A stretch of DNA of 64,000 nucleotides, taken from Micromussa lordhowensis. Lineage: Eukaryota; Cnidaria; Anthozoa; Scleractinia; Lobophylliidae. Every line of letters starts with the position of its first letter. The stretch's first letter is position 1. The notes under the pieces were generated by a model, which saw nothing but the letters and a program-made list of their open reading frames with translations, did not search any database and was not told the DNA's origin. Positions 56,573-64,000 of this stretch are shown piece after piece. The stretch lies in contig OZ026603.1 in the NCBI GenBank assembly GCA_964020085.1, forward strand, positions 3,983,865 through 4,047,864. Reading direction: 5' to 3'. The translations under genes and the position numbers were made by a program.

Positions 56573-57410
56573 TCATTCGATTACAAGTTTTGTTTTCATA
56601 TTTAAATCGCTCATCGAAGCGATCTTCCATTTTTTTCCGAGTGGATCCGCAGACTACTTTGACAATGTGATGACGAAATTAATTGTCAATAACAGGACAG
56701 ACGCATGAAAAACTGACATCAATTTGTTTTTTACGATAACAAATGGTCGAATTGCCCGCTCTCGCTCGCTGACGCGTCGCACGAATTTCAAATTCATGTG
56801 TCTGTCCGCAAATTAGCCAATGAGCGCGCGAGAATTTCTGCAGTTATCGTAAAAATATTATTTGCAGCAAAACACATTTCGACAGTACTATGCATGAGCA
56901 GACCATTGTTTGTAGGCAGTTATTTGCAGGTCACGTGGTGGGCTCTCGGCCACTGAAAACGAAGGGAAAAATGCACCGAATGATAATGGTGAATATTCCC
57001 CGAGACGAAGTCTTAAATTGTATTTGTCATTGTTACGCGTCAGTGAACAACTTCGCGCACTGATCACATGGCGATCGAAAGCCGCGCTCGCACGGACAAC
57101 AGACTATTTCTCTTGTAAAAAGTCCCGTCTTTCCTCCTGACTGAGACGTAAAACTTTTGCAAACATTTATTCATCTCGTTGACCTCCATTTCCTCAAAGT
57201 CAGTGGTAAATTCGGTTTGTTGTTGAAACCATTCTGTTAAATAAAGTGTTGCGAAAATTTAATAGTTGTTTTGATTTATTCATGCATATCGACATAAGCA
57301 AAACTTTCACGGGAATTTAAATGGTTTCGTAGTTACATTTAGTACAATTTTCGCATCTTACCTCTTACAGTTATGGATTACCACTCTATTGGTGTAAACC
57401 CTCCCCCTTT

Positions 57411-57743
57411 GTGACATGGGTCTTCAAACATAACCAGAATGTGAGTTCCAATGTTGGGCAAATACAAGCCACAGATTCTAATACGTGTGGACACTACGCT
57501 TTGTTTTTCTTATTCGCAAGAGCTAGAGGAAAGTCGATGGAGAGCTTTGTTCAACCTTTTAAATATGTGAGTCAGTGTTTTTCTGTGGTAGTTGGAATGG
57601 ATTCGTCGTCTGATGGTAATTCACCAGTTTCGTACGCTAGTGTTGTTAGGGGATACTCTTCTCCAAGTGAGAAGTGGTCAGAGTATCAAAAAGAAGGGGA
57701 CGCTATGTGGTTGTCTACTCAACTCACCACAGAAAAACACTGA
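57411..57743 (+). pseudogene. Fragment resembling an adenain/Ulp1-like cysteine protease, C-terminal end
   Basis: The open frame contains IQATDSNTCGHYALFFL followed by RARGKSMESF. This fits the catalytic Gln/Asp...Cys-Gly block near the end of C5/C48-type cysteine proteases. Such proteases occur in Polinton/Maverick and adenovirus-like elements. The N-terminal His-containing part is not found in frame upstream, so this is a truncated copy. Downstream residues are Ser-rich and unrecognised. Element identity is inference. Confidence 0.5.
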
Positions 57744-57850
57744 CTCACATTTTGCCAGTTCGGCAAGTGCGATCGAACTGTGTGATTTCTTTCATGGCAA
57801 TTACTACAGCATTGACCAGTACTGATTTCCAAGCGCGTAAGCTGCGTTTC

Positions 57851-58120
57851 TTATCTTGGCAGAGGTTTCTTCAAGTTCTTTACTTTTAGTGCTTTCTTCC
57901 TCAAGTCCAGTTTTGACCGTGAGAAATTACGCCTTTGATTTTGTTGGAAAGACTTGCTGCCTCGAAACACAACTGACTCAAGCTTTGCTTTCCAAAAATA
58001 AACTGCTCGTGTGACGTCGGAATTACCCTTGAACCATTCAACAACAACAGCGCGTCCTAAAGTTCTTGCAAAGTTCAAACAAACACCTTGAAACAAATAA
58101 ATACACAGGTAAAGTTGCAC
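57851..58120 (-). other. Basic ORF, unknown, possibly part of the same decayed element
   Basis: 89 codons, Lys/Arg-rich C terminus, no recognised domain. Opposite strand to the protease-like fragment. Confidence 0.2.
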
Positions 58121-58360
58121 TTTGAGAAAACAAATTTAAAAAAAATAAAAAAACGTTTCCCAAACAAGCCATTTTAACCGCACAGCGTTGCTTGTCTCGT
58201 CAATTCAAGCCATAGGAATAACGTGGTGTCAAAACTGTTCTAGGCCTAGACACAAATATCCCGAAAAATGCTCAAAAAATCTATCCGGAAATTCTCAATT
58301 TTTCCCTAAAAATCCCTCCAAAAATTATTGTGAGATTGTAAAATCATCAAAATCATCACA

Positions 58361-58420
58361 AGGTAGCCCATAGGGTAGCCCATAGGGTAGCCCATGGGCT
58401 AGCCCATGGGCCCGGGCCCA
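58361..58420. repeat. Short tandem repeat GGTAGCCCATAG
   Basis: Four to five imperfect 12-base units ending in a GGGCCCGGGCCC palindrome. Confidence 0.85.
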
Positions 58421-58479
58421 GGTTTTGTCCACACCCCCCTGGGAACGAGTGTGACTGTGGTTGTTCACTCGAGCGTGAA

Positions 58480-58790
58480 GAAGAATGTTGGATTGTGTGG
58501 CAGGCATATCGCACTCTGCACCACAACACACACACCAAGTATCAACATTGCATTGAAAGACACGAATGTCGCATGTTAAACGAAGAAATTTGGAAGCAAA
58601 ATATGGATATTGATTGAGAATACAGGAAACAAGAATGTTGGATTGCATTGCGAGCATATCGCAATTTACACCGTATAAACACATTGAACATTGAATAAGA
58701 ATGTCGCATGTTCGACCAACGTTGCATTTGAAATATGGACATTGAATTGTGAATGGGCAATGTTGAATTGTAGAAGTTGAATATTGGAGT
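58480..58790. repeat. Two diverged tandem copies of a unit about 147 bp long
   Basis: GAATGTTGGATTG followed by GCATATCGCA recurs at about 58482 and 58630, with AATGTCGCATGTT blocks in both. The long ORF over this stretch on the minus strand follows the repeat and is not taken as a gene. Confidence 0.65.
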
Positions 58791-59346
58791 GTAAAATCGA
58801 GCGATAATTCAAAGCAACAATGTTGCAAACAAAAGTTTGAATTTTGGCGGGGATATAACGCCATAGTTTTAAGGAGTGTTAAGAAACATGTAAGTCTCCT
58901 GGATATAACATAAAAGACATAGCAGTGAAAGCAAATCAGCTGTCTGTAATTCATATCGTTAATTTGCTTGTGTTTGTAAATAGCTTTCTGACACAGTTGT
59001 AAATAGATTTCACTTTCGTTTCGCCTTGGTTTTGTTCAAAGTTGTATGTAAATAAATCATTGGTTGAATTTAATCATGGATTGCTTCCTGACTCGGGGCG
59101 CGCCCAGGGGAATACGCAACGCTAAAATGTGGCGTTTGTGGCTGTCGTTTCGTGTTAAATTTAGTTTCGTTCGGGGGAGACACAACAATCCAGACATTGT
59201 TTCTCCCCCTCTCCATTGTTTTGCACCACCGTTAATTACTTTTACATGTGATTACGTAGGTCCTAGGAGTACATGTAATCCGCTTCCAAACTCTCCTTGC
59301 ATAACTAGCAAAACTAACAACAAATAACTAATGAGATTTTTCGATC

Positions 59347-59990
59347 TTACAGCGAAATTACATGACATAAGTTTGAAACCATGGGACAATGGTGAATATT
59401 ACAACTCGCTAACGGTTCTACAATCGTTTTTCTTAACTGTTCGTATTTGGGGCAACACCAAGTTTCTAAATCGAGACAAGGAATGTTCAGTTTGTTTAAC
59501 AAGTCTTTTTCAACATGACGTCCTTTGAAAGCCACCACAGTTCTTTCCTCCGTGCTTGTTGTACAATCGCAGTAAGAGAATATCTGCTTGATCTTGCTCA
59601 TAAGCCCTCTCTTGGTAACGGGGTTGATAAGTGAGTCCGTCTATGTTATGTTTTGCAAAGTTGACTGTCTTTTTATCCTTGTGAGACAAGTCTTTGAGTG
59701 CTGCTGGTTGGAAGAAGGCATGGCGAGTGTTCATCCCATTTCACGCACTTGAAATAATTTCTTTTGCACAAAGAAACCCTCTAAGTCTATGACGAGACAT
59801 ACGTTGTCCTTGACAGAAGCCATGTTGTTCGAGACTAAAAAGTCAATGTCTCTAGAGTTAAGTTTATGGTATTTTTTTCGAACCAATGGACGTTCTTGAC
59901 GTGGATTGTCTTGATTGGTCTGGTTTACACTGGTGACTGATCGTGTGTAGTCGTCTATTTCCTGCGAAACAATCGCAGCATCAACAGCCT
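59347..59990 (-). pseudogene. Decayed exonuclease-like fragment, frameshifted
   Basis: Two or three overlapping minus-strand frames share one gene. An acidic block CLVIDLEGFFV, near the top of a DEDD-type nuclease fold, lies around 59760-59830. Later segments are in other frames (TVNFAKHNIDGLTYQP at 59510-59734, and VVAFKGRHVEKDLL at 59347-59601). Stops and frame changes near 59735 and 59520 break it. The DEDD reading is tentative, from motif spacing alone. It is likely part of a virus-like or large DNA element together with the neighbouring ORF. Confidence 0.4.
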
Positions 59991-60006
59991 TTTTTTACTT
60001 TGTTCC

Positions 60007-60558
60007 CTAACCTTTGCCACGACGGGTTCGGGGATCATGATACTGTTGTAACAAGACTTTATCTCTAAGCAGGGTTTTGAGAATGTGAGTCACTATGCGC
60101 ACACGTCTGCGTTTGAGTTCTTGCCGTCTCCAATAATGTCTTTGTGTTTGCTCCTTCTTTTGTTCTCTTCCTTTCAGTGCAAAAGATGTGTTTCGTTTTG
60201 CGCAATCTTCTTCCAAAGTTAAATCCAAGAAATGTGTTTTTTTTGACAGATTCCTATTTTTGTATAGGTGTCTGACTTCCACATTAAATAGGAAGGACAC
60301 ATTTCTTGCTGCCGAAGAAAATTGCTTCTTTAAAATACCCTTTAAGGGTGTATATTTCTTTAACCATTCGTCCAAAGTGCGTTGACTCGTACCTCCGGGT
60401 TCCTGCTTGATCTTCTTGGTCTTTGGTTTCTTTTCTACTTTCTCTTTCTTGGGTGCTCTCTTTCTTTTCTGTCCTACTGTTGGATATTTGGCTGGGGAAT
60501 GGGGTTGTACGAATAATCTATCATGGCGTCTTCCTCTTTCTCTTGTTTCGATAAACAC
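60007..60558 (-). CDS. Highly basic ORF of the same decayed element, unknown
   Basis: 183 codons, intact. The N-terminal third is a nuclear-localisation-like Lys/Arg tract (QKRKRAPKKEKVEKKPKTKK) and the C-terminal third is Arg-rich (RRQELKRRRVRI). The middle has EWLKKYTPLKGILKKQF. No domain recognised. It lies immediately upstream (minus strand) of the exonuclease-like fragment. DNA or RNA binding is inferred only from charge. Confidence 0.35.
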   Translation of the reverse strand: MFIETRERGRRHDRLFVQPHSPAKYPTVGQKRKRAPKKEKVEKKPKTKKIKQEPGGTSQRTLDEWLKKYTPLKGILKKQFSSAARNVSFLFNVEVRHLYKNRNLSKKTHFLDLTLEEDCAKRNTSFALKGREQKKEQTQRHYWRRQELKRRRVRIVTHILKTLLRDKVLLQQYHDPRTRRGKG

Positions 60559-60989
60559 TCAATTCCTTCACTCAACATGTAGCGAATAGGAGATTCGACT
60601 TGCATGTTTGGAAGCTATCCGCTCAAAAATATTATTTACTGGAGTTTCTGACAAGAATAAAATGCTAAACGGAGAGCGCGCTTTTATTTTGAACAGATAA
60701 TAAGATTCTGCATGAGCCAATCAGGGTTGAAAGAGATCGAGCAAGCACAGGCAAGCCTATTGTTTTCATTGTACTAGAATAACGCTTATTAGTAAACCTA
60801 TACCGAATTAGTATGCGGAAAGGCACTTCATTAGAATTGAGGAACGCATTTTTCCCTAGGTTGTAACAGTAGGTGAGGTCATTGACTCGGCCGTTATGCA
60901 TACCAATGATTTTCCTCGACCTTACTCGACACTGACGAGGATAATTATGCTCAATATATACTACTCGCAACTGAATACTAAAAGAATAA
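60559..60989. other. No gene seen
   Basis: Spacer between the decayed element and the second duplicated block. Confidence 0.4.
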
Positions 60990-61704
60990 AGAATACAGAA
61001 TAATGTATGGGTCTTGTAGTAGGAAGATGTTTTGGTGTGTAAATAGGCCTGATGTGCTTATATTTCGGATCTTGGATCTCGTTTTGGTTGTCTCTGAACA
61101 GTCTCCGACTGGATTGACCCGACCGCGGCTGGAAGAGCCAATAAGAAACTGGCTGACAGTGGTCGCGGGGGGAATGGGGTGGAGTTTGAGGGGTATCTTC
61201 TACAAGAAACACTGTTTTAACAGGCGAGTTTTTTGCTGGATTCCAGATTCTTCAGGTCATGCTTCTGGTTCACGCAACAATTTTTTGTCGGGAGTGTTGG
61301 GTGATTATTTTGGAGAGTATAAAGGAATTGCTACTCTTAACCCAGCACCATTTTATTTATCTTTTTTCTTTGTTTTCAACAACTTAACAACGCCTCAGTT
61401 ATGTGTCACGCACTTGCAAGATTCCCCTTATTCTCAGCAAAGCAAACGAAACTTACAAGACGGAAAATCGATCTCCCTTCACCGAATGAAACAAATGTCT
61501 GTTTTAGTCACTGGCAACCTACATGTACTTAATGTCCTTTGGCTTCGTTGATTTTTCTCGAGAAGTAATCTCTTTTCTTTCACAACAACGCCTTTGCTAT
61601 AATATCGCTCAATTTGACTAACGCTATGTTAATGTAAACCCCAAGCAGAGCAAACTAGAAATCACGGTTATCTGTGATTGTTTTTCCTGAGGTCGTTGCT
61701 ACAG
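60990..61704. repeat. Downstream part of the fibrinogen-gene tandem duplication, copy B
   Basis: Matches 51540-52215 apart from small indels near the left edge. Non-coding on present evidence. Confidence 0.8.
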
Positions 61705-64000
61705 TTACTTGAGCCAGACTGTCAAGTGAGGGGACTGGTGATTGTAGGCTTTGTTCGGCCAATCAGAATCGCTGCTGGGACTGTCATAACCATTGGCATT
61801 CTGTGACCAGCCATGCGCAGTGGAACCTTTAGCCATGACCCCCACAGCCACGCAATAGTCGTTGGTAGCAGTGTTTCCAGCAGTGTTGTAAGAGGCGTAA
61901 GGGTAAGAACCTCCATGTCCACCAAGTGGCATGATCCCAAACTTGTTCTGATAACAGATCTACAAGAAAAAGAAAAAATAGAAAGGGACAGTAGCGAATG
62001 TTTGCGTTTTGCTATTTTTATTAGTAGATGACTGGATGATGCAATTTGTTTTGGTTTTTTTACTTTAATCGTTACCACTCTTATTTTATTCAAAATGGAA
62101 AATGAAAATGCTTCAAATACTATGCAAAATCTACCAAAATTCAAAGGTAACTTAAAAGTCTCTTTCAACGTATTACTTAGTACCTTTTTGTAGCCATTCC
62201 AAGCATACACCATGACGGGTGTCTTAACCGTTGCATTCACAGTGGATGGCCCGACAGAGTGATTCCACAGCAAGTTCTTTTCTCTGTCTCCAGGAAGCCT
62301 CCACATTACCCACTTGCTCCCCAAGCCATCCATGCTCTCACCACTGGACAACAGAATCGAGGACGCTTCCTCCACCGCCAATCTGCGCGCGTCGATACAG
62401 GCATACTCTTTCTGTTTAGTGATCTTCGGTGTTTTCAGTGCAGCAGTGTTGTAGTTAGATACCAGCCATGTCTTGTAAATATTACCAACTTTTCCGCTGA
62501 CTTTTCCCACGAGAGTCCAGCCACCATTTTCAATGTCACAGTAAGTCTGCACAGATGAACTTCCTTGCAGGTCAGTCTTGATCCAGTAAATGCCATTTTT
62601 AGCGCGAGGTTTGTCGTTCACCAGACTTGCATCATGGATTTGTTTGCACGAATCAGCGGGAAGTTTCTTTTCACCCAAAAGACTACTTTGGCTGAAGAAG
62701 CCTGTTTGAAAGTTTCCTAGAGTAATGTTTGGAGGACTGGTGACTAAGAATCTCACTTTAATGTTGTCATAAAGTGTTTTACAGTTGTGGGGAGACTTGT
62801 GGCAGCCCAGGCCTAAAGTTCCTGCAGGTATTTTCCATTCGCTGCCCACTTGTACATTATTGTGCACCAGTTTATCGTTCGCCCATTGGGAAAACCTGTC
62901 GCCTATCACCTGATATTTAAAATGGAACCAAGTGTTGATGGTAAAGGCTGTGGGTAACTTGCTATTGTATTTCCAGTTGCCGTCTTCGTTGTTAGCTTGA
63001 GGTCTCATTGTACAACCATTAGCGTACACTGGATAGTACTCAAACCACCAAGCCGTGGTCTTACTGTGATCTGCATTGCTGAGGCGAAGAAATGGTCCAG
63101 GAGCACTATTAGTGGTCCCAGTCTCCATTAAGTCCAGTTCCACCTCGACATCCTTCCATGTAAATCCTGACTTCACGTACAATCCGATCTCCAAATCGTC
63201 TTTGATACTTGCCTGCATGGTGTCTCCAAGCAGTCGTCCTTGTTGGACGCTCCATTTACCGTAATTGTTTGTCATCCATTCTTTCTTCAGGACAGGGGTC
63301 GAGAAATCATCGTGAAAGGCGTACACATAGTCAGGGTTATCCATGGTGCTTCCGCTGACCGCACCGCCAAGCATTAGAAAGTAAGAGGAGTCATCAACAG
63401 TGTTGGCGGACATAGGAGCCTGCAGTCTGAACTGGATAGTAGCTGACTTTGTTCCCAGGCCACTGAGGACGCGGTCGATTTGAGCAGGGTGCTGCCCGTT
63501 GGCGTGGTAATAGACTTGCAAGTCATTTCCATTTTCACGTGTTAATCCACCATCTATCAGTTCGCGATGGTTAACTAGGGAAATAAAATTAAAAAAAATA
63601 TAAGTGCCTTTTCTTAAGCTGAGAATTTTTAATTCGCTTCTCTTACGACGCATTTGGAGTAAACTCTGAAATTACTTAAAATCAAGACTAAATTGTCCTG
63701 AAAATGGGAAAAATGTTGACTGATGACAAAACGCAGCTAGTGGCATTTAAACAAATTAAAAAACTACTTAAAAATCGCACTGTGTTCGCCTAGTTCTTTT
63801 GCGAAGACTATCAATGGAATTCTCACTATATCCGCTTTGATTGTTATTTTCACTTTGCTAATGCCAAAAAAAAGCTAAGTAAAGATCAGTAGCTCTTACC
63901 TGGAACACTTATGGTGTAATGTTTTGGTAGAGAAGATCTTTTTATCTCGATTCTCATTGGTATGTATCCTCCTTGTTTAGTTAAACAGTGTTGATACCCG
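61705..64000 (-). CDS. Secreted DUF2341 / concanavalin-like / fibrinogen-like protein, copy B, N terminus off window
   Basis: Exons on the minus strand: >64000-63900 (partial), 63574-62184, 61959-61705. Exons 2 and 3 have exactly the same lengths as copy A (1391 and 255 bases), with the same phases. Most differences are single residues. They cluster in the concanavalin-like region (for example CHKSPHNC against CHQSPNNC, and YPVYANGC against YPVSTDRC). The exon 3 acceptor is TTGTAG|ATC instead of TTGCAG|GTC, so its first residue is Ile, not Val. Both copies look intact. The signal-peptide exon is cut by the window edge. Confidence 0.88.

Larger units (their letters stand above)
54897..57410. 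other. Intergenic; upstream of copy A, mostly repeats
   Basis: Probable promoter of the fibrinogen gene lies just above 54897. No strong gene elsewhere. It contains a candidate signal-peptide ORF (55715-56032) and a palindromic MITE (56433-56572). Confidence 0.45.

Noticed and set aside
58325..58954. 209-codon minus-strand ORF
   Set aside because: It follows two tandem repeat units and a 12-base repeat; composition is repeat-driven and no domain is present.
51772..62031. Plus-strand ORFs of about 96 and 182 codons (51772-52062 and 61003-61551) with near-identical C-terminal parts
   Set aside because: They lie in the duplicated 3' flank of the fibrinogen genes. Similarity is explained by recent duplication of non-coding DNA, and the sequence has no domain or splice support.
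1..64000. CRISPR arrays, bacterial operons, rRNA genes
   Set aside because: None seen. The tandem repeats at 8259-8735 and 58361-58420 have no spacer structure.

Overview
This looks like animal nuclear DNA, and the best guess is a cnidarian, probably a stony coral. The reasons are AT-rich DNA, short exons with GT-AG introns, a dense mixed load of SINEs, LINEs, Penelope-like elements, gypsy elements and small TTAA transposons, and a tandem pair of secreted fibrinogen-domain genes of a type I associate with corals. The species call is inference. No bacterial, CRISPR or operon features were seen.

Layout. 1-3.5 kb: 3' end of an LMO7/LIMCH1-like LIM-domain gene (+), with a proposed tiny last exon. 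3.5-11.3 kb: gene-poor, with a truncated LINE, a cysteine-rich ORF (-) and a 119-bp tandem repeat. 11.4-16.4 kb: a small secreted-peptide gene (+) built from six tiny exons, pieced together here. 17.4-17.65 kb: two hammerhead-ribozyme motifs in tandem (-), read as a retrozyme relic. 19.5-30.0 kb: a second secreted-protein gene (+), seven exons, 149 codons, not recognised. Its introns hold TTAA MITEs and a gypsy element (-) that split a LINE. 30.7-33.0 kb: a Harbinger-type element with TAA target duplication, then a Penelope-like element with inverted terminal repeats and a 13-bp target duplication. 33.4-36.2 kb: complete F-box/LRR gene (-), three exons. 36.55-48.2 kb: complete UTP18 homologue (+), 14 exons, head-to-head with the F-box gene across a 353-bp promoter region that contains two CACGTG boxes. 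48.5-51.5 kb: L1/Tx1-type LINE remnant (-) interrupted by MITEs. 52.2-54.9 kb and 61.7->64.0 kb: two near-identical genes (-) for secreted DUF2341/concanavalin-like/fibrinogen-like proteins, about 9.45 kb apart. Between them, 57.4-60.6 kb carries decayed coding fragments that resemble a virus-like or Polinton-like element.

The conserved genes have ordinary cell functions: ribosome biogenesis (UTP18), substrate recognition by an SCF-type ligase (F-box/LRR) and cytoskeletal or adhesion scaffolding (LIM). The unusual content is the two unrecognised secreted-protein genes and the ribozyme-bearing retroelements. Split genes were built by hand from splice sites and frame continuity, without transcript data, so exon edges are predictions.
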